In this document: piece by piece, positions 35,493 through 45,482 of the stretch
Layout of the letters: every line of letters starts with the position of its first letter
Position numbering within the stretch: position 1 is the first letter of the stretch
Assembly (NCBI GenBank): GCA_963736235.1
Contig: CAVTOR010000031.1
Coordinates: 186,001 to 250,000 of the forward strand
Reading direction: 5' to 3'
From: CAVORB01 sp963736235
GTDB taxonomy: Bacteria; Pseudomonadota; Gammaproteobacteria; Chromatiales; Chromatiaceae
DNA length: 64,000 bases
Translations under genes and position numbers: made by a program
The notes under the pieces: model-generated
Told to the model about the DNA's origin: nothing
Database searches by the model: none
The model's input: the letters and a program-made list of their open reading frames with translations, nothing else

Positions 35493-38400
35493 TCACTTCG
35501 TCTCCGCCTCCAACACCGAAGTGGATTCCGAAGCGGACCCGGACGCCGAGCGCTCCAGCTCCCTTCTGCGCCAAACGAGGTAGATCGCCGGGATCACGAA
35601 CAGGCTCAAGAGCGGCGCGGTGATCATCCCGCCCACCATGGGCGCGGCGATGCGGCGCATGACCTCCGAGCCGACGCCATCGCCGAGCATGATGGGCAGC
35701 AGGCCGGCGACGATGACGGCGACCGTCATCGCCTTGGGCCGCACCCGCAGCACCGCGCCCTCCATGATGGCCGCCTTGAGATCGGCGATGTCGTTGAGCT
35801 TGCCCTCCTGCTGGTGGTGCTTCAGCGCGTTATCGAGGTACACCAGCATGATCACGCCGAACTCCGCCGCGACGCCGGCGAGCGCGATGAAGCCAACCGC
35901 CACCGCCACGGACAGGTTGTAGCCCAGCACGTAGATGAGCCAGAACCCGCCAACCAGCGCAAACGGCAGGGAGAGCATAACCAGCCACGCCTCGGCGGCC
36001 CTGCGGAAGGTGAGATAGAGCAGGACAAAGATGATGATGAGCGTGAAGGGCACGACCTGCACCAGCTTCGCCTTCGCGCGCAGCATGTACTCGTACTGGC
36101 CGGACCAGGTGATGGAGTAGCCCGCCGGCAGCTCGACCTCTTCGCGCACCTTGGCCTGGGCGTCCTGCACATAGCTGCCCACATCGCGACCGCGAATGTC
36201 GACGAAGGTCCAGCCGTTGAGCCGTGCGTTCTCGCTCTTGAGCATGGGCGCACCGTCGACGATCTCGATCTCGGCGATCTGCCCAAGGGGCACCTGGGCG
36301 CCAGTGGGCGTGACCAGCGGCAGCTCCCTGAGCTTTTCCAGGTCGTTGCGCTGCTCGCGCGGAAAGCGCAGGTTGACGGGGTAGCGCTCCAGCCCTTCCA
36401 CCGTCTGGGTGATGTTGATGCCCCCCACCGCCGCGGCGACGATCTGGTTGATGTCCTCGACGTTGAGCCCGACCCGCGCCGCCTCCAGCCGGTCGGGGCG
36501 GACCTCGATGTAGCGCCCACCGGCCACGCGCTCGGAGAAGGCGGATGCGGTGCCCGGCACCTGCAGGACCGCGCGCTCCACGTCCTGGCCGATGCGCTCG
36601 ATCTCTTTCAGGTCCGGACCCGCGATCTTGATCCCAACCGGGGTCTTGATGCCGGTGGCGAGCATGTCGATTCGGGTCTTGATGGGCATGACCCAGGCGT
36701 TGGTGACACCGGGGAAGTTCACCGTGCTGTCCAGCTCCTCGATGAGCCTGTCTACGGTCATGCCCTCGCGCCACTCGGACTGGGGCTTGAGCATGATCAC
36801 GGTCTCGATCATGGTGAGCGGCGCCGGGTCGGTGGCGGTGTCCGCGCGGCCGACCTTGCCGAACACGCGCTCGACCTCGGGCAGGGTGGCGATCAGGCGA
36901 TCGGTCTGTTGCAGCAGCTCCTGCGCCTTGCCGATGGAGAGCCCCGGGAGGGTCGTCGGCATGTACATGAGATCGCCCTCGTAGAGCTCGGGCATGAACT
37001 CCGAGCCCAGGCCCTTGTGCCAGTCCTCGACCACTGGGATTCCACGCATCGCCGTTTTCCAGCCCTTCGCCAGATTCTGCTGCCAGCCGGCGATGGTCGC
37101 GACCGCCTGGCGGCCCGTGCCCTCCCCCGCCACCAAGCCAGCGGTCTGGAATGGCCACTTCAGGGGCTCCAGCAGGCCGCCCACGCCGTAGATCGGAACC
37201 AACAGGGTCGTCATGACCAGCACGGACGCCAGTATGGTTGCCCTGGGCCAGGCCAGCACTGCCGTCAGGAAGGGCCGGTAGAGCCAGATCAGGAAGCGGT
37301 TGAGCGGGTTCGACTCCTCCCGCGGGATGCGCCCGCGGATGAAGTAGCCCATGAGCACCGGCACCAGCGTCACCGCCAGACCCGCCGCCGCGGCCATGGC
37401 GTATGTCTTGGTGTAGGCGAGCGGTGCGAACAGCCGCCCCTCCTGTGCCTCCAGGGTGAAGACGGGGAGGAAGCTAAGGGTGATGATCAGCAGCGAGAAG
37501 AACAGCGCCGGCCCCACCTCGGCCGCCGCGGCCGTGACCACGACCCAGTGCTCCTGCCCCTTGGGCGGGTGGCCGTAGACCTGGCGATAGCGCTCCAGGT
37601 GCTTGTGCGCGTTCTCGATCATCACGATGGCGGCGTCCACCATGGCGCCGATGGCGATGGCAATGCCGCCCAGGGACATGATATTGGCGTTGATGCCCTG
37701 GTAGCGCATGATCACGAACGCCGCGAGAATCCCCAGCGGCAGGGTGACGATGGCGACGAAGGCCGAGCGGAGGTGGAACAGGAACAGCAGGCACACCAGG
37801 GCGACAACGATGAACTCCTCGATCAGCTTGTGCCCGAGGTTGTCCACGGCATCGAGGATCAGCTCGGAGCGGTCATAGGTCTCGACGATCTCGACCCCTT
37901 CCGGGAGGCCCGCCCTGAGCTCGTCGAGCTTCTGCTTCACCGCCGCGATGGTCGCCAGGGCGTTCTCGCCGTAGCGCATGACCACGATGCCGCCGGTGAT
38001 CTCCCCTTCCCCGTCCAGGTCGGCCACCACCCGGCGCATCTCGGGTCCGATCTGCACCGTCGCCAGGTCGCGGATCAGGATCGGGGTGCCGCGGGGGTCC
38101 AGATCCACCGGGATGGTCTCAATGTCCTCCAGGGACGAGATGTAACCCCGGGTGCGAACCATGTATTCCGCCTCGGCGAGTTCCACGACCGAGCCGCCCA
38201 CCTCCCGGTTGGCGTTGCGGATCGCGGCGGTCAGCCGCGCCAGGGGGATGCCGTACGCGCGAAGCTTTTCCGGGTCGGCGACGACCTGATACTGGCGCAC
38301 CATGCCGCCGACGGTGGCGACCTCCGCCACGCCGGGGACCGTCTGCAGCTCGAACTTGAGGAACCAGTCCTGGAGGCTGCGCAGCTCGGACAAATCATGC

Positions 38401-38846
38401 CCGCCGGTATGATCGACCAGGGCATAGCTGTAGACCCAGCCGACGCCGGTGGCATCGGGCCCCAGGCGCGGCAAGACGCCGACGGGCAGGCTGGAGGCGG
38501 CCTGGTTCATGTACTCCAGCACCCGGGAACGGGCCCAGTAGATGTCGGTGCCGTCCTCGAAGATGACGTAGACGTATGAATCGCCGAAGAAGGAGTACCC
38601 CCGCACCGTCTGGGCACCGGGAACGGCCAGCATGGTGGTGGTGATGGGATAGGTGACCTGCTCCTCGACCACCCGCGGGGACTGCCCTGGAAACGGGGTG
38701 CGGATGATGACTTGCACGTCCGAGAGGTCCGGGATGGCGTCCAGCGGCGTCTGCTTGACGGACAGCAGACCCCAGACCGCGAGCAGGACCGTGGCAAGCA
38801 ATACAAGGAAGCGGTTGCGGACCGACCAGTGAATGACGTTTTCCAT
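35493..38846 (-). CDS. cusA: Cu(I)/Ag(I) efflux RND pump, CusA family
   Basis: The 1117-residue RND transporter has twelve membrane helices in the usual layout and two large periplasmic loops. Heavy-metal-efflux signatures include TPLDAIPDLSDVQVIIRT, GAMVDAAIVMIENAHKH with its intramembrane acidic residues, and LMYMPTTLPGLSIGKAQELL. The last is typical of the CusA (copper/silver) rather than the CzcA branch, and Met residues are well placed for a Cu relay. It follows the adaptor gene by 12 bp. No outer-membrane CusC-type channel gene is in the window. Confidence 0.92.
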   Translation of the reverse strand: MENVIHWSVRNRFLVLLATVLLAVWGLLSVKQTPLDAIPDLSDVQVIIRTPFPGQSPRVVEEQVTYPITTTMLAVPGAQTVRGYSFFGDSYVYVIFEDGTDIYWARSRVLEYMNQAASSLPVGVLPRLGPDATGVGWVYSYALVDHTGGHDLSELRSLQDWFLKFELQTVPGVAEVATVGGMVRQYQVVADPEKLRAYGIPLARLTAAIRNANREVGGSVVELAEAEYMVRTRGYISSLEDIETIPVDLDPRGTPILIRDLATVQIGPEMRRVVADLDGEGEITGGIVVMRYGENALATIAAVKQKLDELRAGLPEGVEIVETYDRSELILDAVDNLGHKLIEEFIVVALVCLLFLFHLRSAFVAIVTLPLGILAAFVIMRYQGINANIMSLGGIAIAIGAMVDAAIVMIENAHKHLERYRQVYGHPPKGQEHWVVVTAAAAEVGPALFFSLLIITLSFLPVFTLEAQEGRLFAPLAYTKTYAMAAAAGLAVTLVPVLMGYFIRGRIPREESNPLNRFLIWLYRPFLTAVLAWPRATILASVLVMTTLLVPIYGVGGLLEPLKWPFQTAGLVAGEGTGRQAVATIAGWQQNLAKGWKTAMRGIPVVEDWHKGLGSEFMPELYEGDLMYMPTTLPGLSIGKAQELLQQTDRLIATLPEVERVFGKVGRADTATDPAPLTMIETVIMLKPQSEWREGMTVDRLIEELDSTVNFPGVTNAWVMPIKTRIDMLATGIKTPVGIKIAGPDLKEIERIGQDVERAVLQVPGTASAFSERVAGGRYIEVRPDRLEAARVGLNVEDINQIVAAAVGGINITQTVEGLERYPVNLRFPREQRNDLEKLRELPLVTPTGAQVPLGQIAEIEIVDGAPMLKSENARLNGWTFVDIRGRDVGSYVQDAQAKVREEVELPAGYSITWSGQYEYMLRAKAKLVQVVPFTLIIIFVLLYLTFRRAAEAWLVMLSLPFALVGGFWLIYVLGYNLSVAVAVGFIALAGVAAEFGVIMLVYLDNALKHHQQEGKLNDIADLKAAIMEGAVLRVRPKAMTVAVIVAGLLPIMLGDGVGSEVMRRIAAPMVGGMITAPLLSLFVIPAIYLVWRRRELERSASGSASESTSVLEAETK

Positions 38847-38858
38847 GACCGACCCCGC

Positions 38859-40331
38859 TCAGTGCTCATGACCCGCGGGCGAGGCGGGCTGTCCGTCGGC
38901 GGGCCCGCCGGTATCGCCCATGCGCATGAAGCTCGCCTGGAGGCTGGACTCGGAGTCGATCAGGAACTGGCCCGAGACCACGATCTCATCGCCCTCGCTT
39001 AGCCCCGAGAGGATCTCCACCTCCTCGCCCTGCTGCATGCCGCTCACCACGTCCACCGGCTGGAAGCGGCCGCCGCCCAGGGCCTTGACCACGCTCTCGC
39101 GCTCGCCGGTCGCGATCAGCGCCTCCCGCGGGATCTTGAGCACGTCCCCCTTGGGACCTCCGTAGATCACCACGTCGGCGAACATGTTCGGCTTCAGATT
39201 CAGGTCGGGATTGGGAAACACCAGACGCACACGCAGGGTGCGGGTCTTGGGGTCCAGGTCGGGGTAGAGATAATCGACCGCGCCCTTCCACTTCTTCCCG
39301 GGGTGGGCCGGGACGCTGATCTCGGCGTCGAGTCCGGGCCTGATCCAATCGATCTGGTGCTCGAACACGTCCACCATGACCCACACCTGGCTGAGATCCG
39401 CAACGGTGAACATCTCCGTGCTCTTGCCGACGTACATGCCCTCACGGGCCATCAACTGCGTCACGATGCCGTCGATGGGTGCCTGCACCGGCACCGTGTT
39501 CCGGGTCTCTCGGGTGCGCTCGATCTCGCGGATGATGGTGTCCGGCACGTCGAGCAGGCGCAGCAGGTTGCGTGCCTTGTCCACGCGGTCGCGCCGCACG
39601 CCCCCGCCGCCTTGCTCGGCGGCGATCAGGAAGTCGACCTGGGCGGACAGGATATCCGGCGAGTAGAGCTGGGCAAGCTCCTGCCCCTTGCTCACGGGCT
39701 CGCCCTCCGCCCGCAGCGCGAGACCCTCGATCCAGCCCTCCGCCCGCGGATGGACGTGGGCGATTCGGGTCTCGTCGTACTCGACACGGCCGACCGAGCG
39801 GATGTATTTCCACATGGTTCCGCGCTCCACCTTGGCCGTCCGCACGCCCATGCTCTGGATCACGGCGCCGCTCAAGCCGACCTCCGGGCGCTTGCCGGTC
39901 ATCGGATCCATCAGCTTCTCCACCAGGTCCATCCCACAGATCGGGCAGGACCCCGGCTCGTCCTTCACGATCTGCGGGTGCATGGGGCAGACGTACTTGG
40001 GGTCGAGATGCTTGGCCGCGTGCTCGAGGGCGGTGTCCGCGGCGGCGTCAGCCAGCGGCTCGCTCGGCGCTGGCGTCTTCTCCACCAGGTCCATGCCGCA
40101 GATCGGGCAGGACCCTGGCTCATCGCGCACGATCTGCGGATGCATGGGGCAGACATAAACGGGGTCCAGATGCTTGGCGGCGTGTTCGAGCGCGGTATCG
40201 TCCGCGGCGGCGGCGAGAGACTCGCTGGGCGTTGGCGCCTGCTCTCCGCAACCGGCAAGCAGCAAGGACGCGAGCAAGACTGAAATACCGGCGCGGAGCG
40301 CGACGGGACCAGGGGTCAGTACGCGGGACAT
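38859..40331 (-). CDS. cusB: CusB-type membrane fusion protein with two heavy-metal-binding domains
   Basis: The 490-residue adaptor is a lipoprotein (SVLLASLLLAGCGEQ). Before the usual barrel-sandwich core it carries two nearly identical metal-binding domains, each with YVCPMHPQIV and GSCPICGMDLVEK, joined by an Ala/Glu linker that is also duplicated. The core shows YIRSVGRVEYDETRIAHVHP, QAPIDGIVTQLMAREGMYV and TRTLRVRLVFPNPDLNLKP, all typical of CusB. ATG 40331 follows GGAGGAGA. The doubled domain is the unusual point; most CusB proteins have one or none. Confidence 0.9.
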   Translation of the reverse strand: MSRVLTPGPVALRAGISVLLASLLLAGCGEQAPTPSESLAAAADDTALEHAAKHLDPVYVCPMHPQIVRDEPGSCPICGMDLVEKTPAPSEPLADAAADTALEHAAKHLDPKYVCPMHPQIVKDEPGSCPICGMDLVEKLMDPMTGKRPEVGLSGAVIQSMGVRTAKVERGTMWKYIRSVGRVEYDETRIAHVHPRAEGWIEGLALRAEGEPVSKGQELAQLYSPDILSAQVDFLIAAEQGGGGVRRDRVDKARNLLRLLDVPDTIIREIERTRETRNTVPVQAPIDGIVTQLMAREGMYVGKSTEMFTVADLSQVWVMVDVFEHQIDWIRPGLDAEISVPAHPGKKWKGAVDYLYPDLDPKTRTLRVRLVFPNPDLNLKPNMFADVVIYGGPKGDVLKIPREALIATGERESVVKALGGGRFQPVDVVSGMQQGEEVEILSGLSEGDEIVVSGQFLIDSESSLQASFMRMGDTGGPADGQPASPAGHEH

Positions 40332-40425
40332 GGATGTCTCCTCCAGAGACCGGGGCACGCAACATGCCCCGACAATAACGGGACGCCGTCTCAGTCGTTT
40401 CGAGACCTTTAGACGGCGAACTGCC

Positions 40426-40797
40426 TCAGATGGAGACGGATTTGGGAGGTCTTAGGAAGGAATCGGGGGAGAAGCTGTAATAGTGCCGGTTCGGCGCAGC
40501 CTCCGGCACATCGGGCGCTAACGGCCCAAGAAAATCTATCGTCGTGCGAAGCAGTCCACTCGTACCGACGGCACAGTGCAGCACGCACTTCTGGCACTCC
40601 AGCGGCGGGACCGCCGATTGACCAGCTGAGCTGCCGGCCGCCGCCTGATGGAAGGGACAGACTGCCTTGGCGTCACCGCCAGCCGCGGAGTCCGCGAGGT
40701 GCAGACAGCCAAGGGTCGAGGCCGCGAACAGCTGCGCCTGCATCAGCAACAGACACAGGCCGATCAGAACGCGGGCGCTGCCTCGGGATATCCACAT
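40426..40797 (-). CDS. Cys/His-rich small protein (DUF2946/CopL-like)
   Basis: The 123-residue protein has a signal-like hydrophobic start (LIGLCLLLMQAQLFAASTLG) and a mature part with the metal-ligand pattern CLHLADSA, CPFHQAAAG and LECQKCVLHCA, resembling DUF2946/CopL proteins often found in copper-resistance operons. The C-terminus is Pro-rich (SFLRPPKSVSI). Its position 95 bp upstream of cusB on the same strand supports a copper-related role, which remains an inference. Confidence 0.6.
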   Translation of the reverse strand: MWISRGSARVLIGLCLLLMQAQLFAASTLGCLHLADSAAGGDAKAVCPFHQAAAGSSAGQSAVPPLECQKCVLHCAVGTSGLLRTTIDFLGPLAPDVPEAAPNRHYYSFSPDSFLRPPKSVSI

Positions 40798-40853
40798 GCC
40801 GGAGAATATAGGCGCCCCCAGGGCAGGGTACAAGCGGCGGGGTCCGCGGACCA

Positions 40854-42182
40854 TCAGGTGACATGCCGCTCCCCGAAACGCCGGTCGAGCAGGGTCGAGA
40901 CCACCATGCTGGCGATGGTGAAGGCCAGGAACAGGTAGAAGCCCGCCTGCAGCATGGTGCCGTTGGTGGTCAGCACCTCCGCGTTGCCCCCGCTGCGCGA
41001 GAGATGCGAGAGCTGGCTCGACACCAATCCCCGGAAGCCCACGAAGGCCATGAACATGGCGATGACGAGCACGTCCGCCATCGACCACTTTCCCGACTTC
41101 AGGGCGAAGAAGCGCACCAGGGGCGAGGCGCGCAGGCCACGAACGTCCCGGTAGTAGAGAAAGCTCGCGGCTACCTTCGCCAGCGGAAAGACGACGCTGA
41201 ACAGGGCGACCAGAAAGGCGACCAGGATCAGGTCGGCCTCGCCCGTCTGCCCCAGCACCCGCACCAGGTCCATGACGCTCTTGCTCTGGAAGTAGAGCAC
41301 CTGGTCATGGAACAGGACCGGCTCGCCGAGCAGCTGCAGCCGCAGCTCGGTGATGCGTGCCTCGATCCCGATCATGGGGGTCAGCACGCCGCCGGCGAGC
41401 AGGGTCAGGGTCGCCAGGGTGAGCAGCAGCATCTGCCCCTCGCTCAGTGCCCGCCGCCGGTAGAGGGCGACGAGGAACAGCAGCGCCACCACGGCGATGG
41501 CCGCCGCCGATCGCGCCGCCACCCGCTCGCGTGACCGGTCGATCCTGGACACGAGCAGGGCACGGCAGGTCTCAGCGTCGGCACAGCCGTTCCCGGCCAG
41601 CACCGCGTCGAAACCGGTGCGGTCGGTCTTGGAGAAGGTGGCGCTCGCCATGTCCGCGATGGCGGCCTTGAGATACTGCTTGATCTCGGCCTTGGCGTCG
41701 GGTTTGGCGAGCTCCTCCAGGATCGCCTCGGCGTAGTCCGGCACCCGCGCCCGCAACTCGTCGAAGTCCAGCACCAGATCCTGCACCCCCTGGCGCAAGG
41801 CCCCCTGCACCCGCTCGACCCAGGAGCCCGTCACCTGGTTGCGCCGACGCTGGTAATCGTCGATCTCCAGGAGCAGGCGATCGAGCACGCGCTCGACGTT
41901 GCGCTTGATCAGCGGGCGATTCCCGTCCGTGAGCTCGAAGCCGTCGATCCGCCGCTCGAGGATGCCCGAGATCTGCTCGACCCAGTTGTCGGCGTCCAAC
42001 AACCCATAGCGCACGTCGTTCAGCTCCGCGAGATCCGTCTGCCAGGATTTGAGACGACCGGCCTCGCTCACCGCCGCCACGGTCAGCACCGCGGCCGCGA
42101 TCAACGCGGACAAGGAGACCAGGCCCCACAGGGCCTCTTTGAGATTCAATCGCGTTTCCCTCCGATCACCCATGCGGTGCAT
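40854..42182 (-). CDS. PqiA-like membrane protein
   Basis: The protein of about 442 residues has an N-terminal membrane helix, a helical periplasmic region of about 180 residues, then five or more membrane helices. The C-terminal part carries the PqiA hallmark SGKWSMADVLVIAMFMAFV preceded by LVRFFALK. PqiA-type proteins take part in lipid transport across the envelope with MCE partners; no MCE-domain gene is nearby. ATG 42182 has AGGTGG at a good distance; ATG 42173 is an alternative. Confidence 0.7.
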   Translation of the reverse strand: MHRMGDRRETRLNLKEALWGLVSLSALIAAAVLTVAAVSEAGRLKSWQTDLAELNDVRYGLLDADNWVEQISGILERRIDGFELTDGNRPLIKRNVERVLDRLLLEIDDYQRRRNQVTGSWVERVQGALRQGVQDLVLDFDELRARVPDYAEAILEELAKPDAKAEIKQYLKAAIADMASATFSKTDRTGFDAVLAGNGCADAETCRALLVSRIDRSRERVAARSAAAIAVVALLFLVALYRRRALSEGQMLLLTLATLTLLAGGVLTPMIGIEARITELRLQLLGEPVLFHDQVLYFQSKSVMDLVRVLGQTGEADLILVAFLVALFSVVFPLAKVAASFLYYRDVRGLRASPLVRFFALKSGKWSMADVLVIAMFMAFVGFRGLVSSQLSHLSRSGGNAEVLTTNGTMLQAGFYLFLAFTIASMVVSTLLDRRFGERHVT

Positions 42183-42332
42183 CCGCACCACCTACAACCG
42201 GGTCCGAGCGGGCCTCTGAAACCAAGCGATCAGCGGTGCCGGCCAGCGCCCGAGTATGTCATGCTAGAAGCGTGTTTTCTTCCCCCCGCTCCGGGGCCGG
42301 AAAGGTTCGAGGTACGAAACGGAGTCACAGCC

Positions 42333-42704
42333 ATGCAGAGATCCCTCGTCTACTTCGCGGCCATCGCCTGCGCCGCCGCCTTCCTGTTCATGGCCAAGCT
42401 GATGCACGACATGAGCGGTCACATGGCAGGCATGACGGACCACGTGGCCCGCATGTCCGCGGACATGGGGCGAATGACCTCTCACATGGACACCCTGGTG
42501 ACCGAGGTGAGCACGATTAAGGACAGCGTCCGTTTCATGGCGCCCATGGCCGCGGACATCCAGGGGCTGCGCGAGAGCGTGGGGTCCATGGCCGGGGTCA
42601 TTCACAAGAGCGGCGAGCAGATCGAAAGGCTCAATCCGATGCAGATGATGGAGCAGATGATCACGCCCGGCGGCCCCGGGGCAACTCCTGGCCCCAGGCG
42701 TTGA
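42333..42704 (+). CDS. Met-rich membrane-anchored coiled-coil protein
   Basis: The 123-residue protein has one N-terminal membrane helix (LVYFAAIACAAAFLFM) and then a helical region with regularly spaced Met and His (MHDMSGHMAGM, MSADMGRMTSHM), ending in a Gly/Pro tail. Spacing of about seven residues suggests a coiled coil. Proteins of this style occur near copper and haem-trafficking genes, but no function is established. It is transcribed away from the PqiA-like gene. Confidence 0.6.
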   Translation: MQRSLVYFAAIACAAAFLFMAKLMHDMSGHMAGMTDHVARMSADMGRMTSHMDTLVTEVSTIKDSVRFMAPMAADIQGLRESVGSMAGVIHKSGEQIERLNPMQMMEQMITPGGPGATPGPRR

Positions 42705-42803
42705 GTTGGGAACCCGGGCTGCGCGAGGTGGTCGACTGTGGTGGCCTTGGCAATCTCCCGTCCGCATCATCAACCGACGCCGAAAATAGATCCGAGGAAT
42801 TAC

Positions 42804-43211
42804 ATGCGCCCTTCATCGACCGGATTGGCCCTCATCGGCCTGGCTTGCGTTCTATCCCTCACGGGCTGCGGCGGCGAGAACGAGGACGCACGCACGAGCC
42901 TGGAGATGCCCGTTTTCGAGAACGAGGCGCTGATGGCCGGTCGCGGCGTCTGGCTCGGCACCTGCCGCGCCTGCCACCTGCTGGGCGTCGCCGGGGCACC
43001 TGCGGTGACGGACTTCGCGCAGTGGGAACAGCGTCTGCCCAAGGGCAGGGAACTCCTCTACCAGAGCGCGCTGAACGGGATTCAAGGTGACGACGGCAAG
43101 TACCGGATGCCTCCGCGCGGCGGCAACGACCGCCTCACCGAGGAGCAGGTGAGGCTCGCCGTGGATTACAAGATCGCGGCGGTCGAAGCGCTCAAGACGC
43201 GGCCAAAGTAG
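42804..43211 (+). CDS. Lipoprotein mono-haem cytochrome c (c5-like)
   Basis: The 135-residue protein has a lipoprotein signal (LIGLACVLSLTGCGGEN), one haem site CRACH and a probable axial Met in KYRMPPRGG. The compact size and the final helix (EEQVRLAVDYKIAAVEAL) are typical of cytochrome c5/c555-type carriers. It is anchored in the periplasm and could deliver electrons to a terminal oxidase or reductase. ATG 42804 follows CGAGGAATTAC. Confidence 0.85.
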   Translation: MRPSSTGLALIGLACVLSLTGCGGENEDARTSLEMPVFENEALMAGRGVWLGTCRACHLLGVAGAPAVTDFAQWEQRLPKGRELLYQSALNGIQGDDGKYRMPPRGGNDRLTEEQVRLAVDYKIAAVEALKTRPK

Positions 43212-43233
43212 GGCACCGACCGGCGAGGCTGAA

Positions 43234-43713
43234 TCATGTCCCGTGCTCGGCGACGTGCGCCTTCGGCAGCTGGCGGGTAATGGCGTCGGCCAGGCCCTGC
43301 AGATCCCCGTAACCCTCCAGGCGGATGCCGCGGTTGCTCTTCAGGCGTATCTGAAGATGGCCGAGACCGCGTCCGCGCCGGTAGAGAAACACCCCCGCGA
43401 TATCGCCCATCGCAAGCTCGGTCTTGGCGCCGCCGGTCCAGAACTCGATCCGACCCTCGTGGACCTCGATCCGATGATCCCGGATCAAGCGCAGATAGCG
43501 CCGGTGACGGTAGTAGTTCACCAGGTTCCCGATGACGACGAACCCCACCACCGACCACAGCAGCACGTCGTTGTAGGTCTCCGGGTAGCGATAATGGCCG
43601 GCAACGATCACGGCCGCCAGCAGCAGACTGAAGAGCAAGCCCCATAGGAGGTTGCGGTCGCGCTTCCGGAGCGACTCGTCGCTGATAGTGAAGGTGCTGG
43701 GTTGGTCGCTCAA
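43234..43713 (-). CDS. Membrane protein with PH-like domain
   Basis: The 159-residue protein has two membrane helices (LLWGLLFSLLLAAVIVAG and DVLLWSVVGFVVIGNLV) followed by a cytoplasmic PH-like domain (IEVHEGRIEFWTGGAKTEL, GHLQIRLKSNRGIRLEG). The likely start is TTG 43713 (LSDQPS), with GAGGAG eight bases upstream; an ATG at 43791 would add a non-hydrophobic 26-residue extension. The role is unknown. Confidence 0.6.
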   Translation of the reverse strand: MSDQPSTFTISDESLRKRDRNLLWGLLFSLLLAAVIVAGHYRYPETYNDVLLWSVVGFVVIGNLVNYYRHRRYLRLIRDHRIEVHEGRIEFWTGGAKTELAMGDIAGVFLYRRGRGLGHLQIRLKSNRGIRLEGYGDLQGLADAITRQLPKAHVAEHGT

Positions 43714-44028
43714 AACTGGGGTCTCCTCATCGGGCGCGCGGAGTTCCGTTGGGTAGGCAGGAGCGCAACGCAACCGCGTTGAATCACGCACCTACCGCGT
43801 CGGGACACGCAATGTTACCGCATTGCCTCGGGAACGGACCAAGACCTTGCTGCGGCGCGGTTATCATCCCGCGTCTCCGGTTCAGCGAGCGATCCTGCCC
43901 GCCGGCTCGCCGGGAAAGATCGCAGGAGTCCAAGGCGGGCGCCGACTTGAGCTTCGTCATCGCAGCCGGTTGGGCGCACGCGCATACTTGTGCGCGACAT
44001 GGGTCAGCCGAGAAGTGACAAGCCAACC

Positions 44029-44322
44029 ATGCGCAAAGCGGACCTGTTCCTGAGCGGACTGGCAGTTGGGTTACTCCTGCTGGCCCTCACGTTCGCCGAC
44101 GCCGCGGCGCGCAGCCGCGGCGCGCAGGGGGAGCTCGAGCGCCGCGCGGCGTTGGTGGCCAGGCTCGGCCTGACCGACCTCGCCCTGTTCACCGAGGCGC
44201 GCTACACCCGCCACCCGAGCCAGGCCGACCTGCACAGCGCCTTCCAGGATCACCCCATGGCCCTGGATCACTTTCCCAGCGGCTCGATCGTCCCCGCCAC
44301 GCGCGGAGGCGCCAGCCCGTGA
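44029..44322 (+). CDS. Small membrane-anchored hypothetical protein, first gene of the NosL operon
   Basis: The 97-residue protein has one N-terminal hydrophobic segment (LFLSGLAVGLLLLALTFADA) and a periplasmic part with GLTDLALFTEARYTRHPSQA and a His-containing PMALDHFPSGS. It overlaps the next gene by four bases (GTGA) and is therefore part of the ABC/NosL operon. I do not recognise it. Confidence 0.6.
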   Translation: MRKADLFLSGLAVGLLLLALTFADAAARSRGAQGELERRAALVARLGLTDLALFTEARYTRHPSQADLHSAFQDHPMALDHFPSGSIVPATRGGASP

Positions 44323-45467
44323 GCGGCTTGCTGCCCAGACAGAGATACCTGATCGACTACACCCTGTCGTCCCTCGCGCGGCGCCCGGGCAAGCAGCTCG
44401 GGCTGCTGCTGGTCTACACGCTGGTCGTGTTCCTGCTCGCCTCCGTGATGCTGTTCACCCAGTCGCTGCGCCGGGAGGCGGCCCTGGTGCTCGCCGGACT
44501 CGCCGCAGGTGATCCTGCAGCGGCTGGTGGCCGGGCGCCACGACCTGATGCCCGCCGCCTACCTGGACCGGATCGGCAGCATCCGCGGGGTCAGCGGCAA
44601 GCAAGGGCGGCTGTGGGGCTACTTCTACGATCCCGCCGTGCGCGCCAACTACACCCTGATGGTACCCGGAGACGGCCGCGGAGAACCGGCGCCGGCAGCG
44701 GGCGAGATCACGATCGGGGCCGGAATCGCCCGCGCCCGGGGGCTCGGCGATCGGCGACTGGCTGAGCCTGCGCTCCGCGGCGGGCGAGCCCTTCTCGTTT
44801 CGGGTCGCCGGGCTGCTCGAGGATGAAACGGAACTGGTGAGCAGCGACCTGATGCTGGTCTGCCGAGGCGGACTTCCGCCGCTTCTTCTCCTTTCCGCCC
44901 GACCGTTTCACGGACATCGTGCTCGAGGTCCGCAACCCGCGGGAAGTGCGCAAGGTCGCCGAGAAGCTCGCGCTCGCGCTGCCGGACACCCGGCCCATCC
45001 TGCGCGAGGAGATCCTGCGCACCTACGACACCCTGTTCGGCTGGCGCCAGGGCATGGTCTTCGTGCTGCTCACGGGGGCGGTGCTGGCATTCGTCATCTT
45101 CGCCTGGGACCGGGCCTCGGGCCTGAGCGGCGAGGAACGGCGGGAGATCGGCATCCTCAAGGCGATCGGCTGGGAAACCGGCGACGTGATCCGGATGAAG
45201 TTCTGGGAGGGCGCCATCCTGTCCCTCACCGCGTTCCTGCTCGGCTACCTGCTGGCCTACGGCCATGTCTTCTATCTCGACGCGGGCCTGTTCGAGCCGG
45301 TGCTGAAGGGCTGGGCGGTGCTCTATCCGGACTTCCGCCCGGTGCCCTTCGTCGACGGTCTGCAGGTCGCGACCCTGTTCTTCTTTACCGTCTTCCCCTA
45401 CACGGTGGCGACCATCGTGCCCATCTGGCGCGCCGCGATCACCGACCCCGACAGGGTCATGCGCTGA
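44319..45467 (+). CDS. FtsX-like ABC transporter permease, three apparent frameshifts
   Basis: Read in pieces, the gene encodes a MacB/LolC-type permease: an N-terminal helix (LGLLLVYTLVVFLLASVMLF), a periplasmic domain (VILQRLVAGRHDLMPAAYLD; SLRSAAGEPFSFRVAGLLED; DFRRFFSFPPDRFTDIVLEV) and an FtsX domain (REIGILKAIGWETGDVIRMK). The pieces lie in successive frames with breaks near 44507, 44748 and 44858, each consistent with one extra base. 1149 nt minus 3 is 382 codons, a normal size. Because the protein is continuous once these bases are removed, I suspect sequence errors. It is coupled to the ATPase gene that follows. Confidence 0.75.
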
Positions 45468-45482
45468 CGTTCAGGGTTGCAG

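Noticed and set aside
35814..38579. 921-codon plus-strand frame opposite cusA, with similar long frames opposite the DmsA-like gene, ppk1 and tamB
   Set aside because: High G+C codon bias keeps the opposite strand open. The minus-strand products are unmistakable family members, while the antisense products are low-complexity Arg/His/Gly-rich text.
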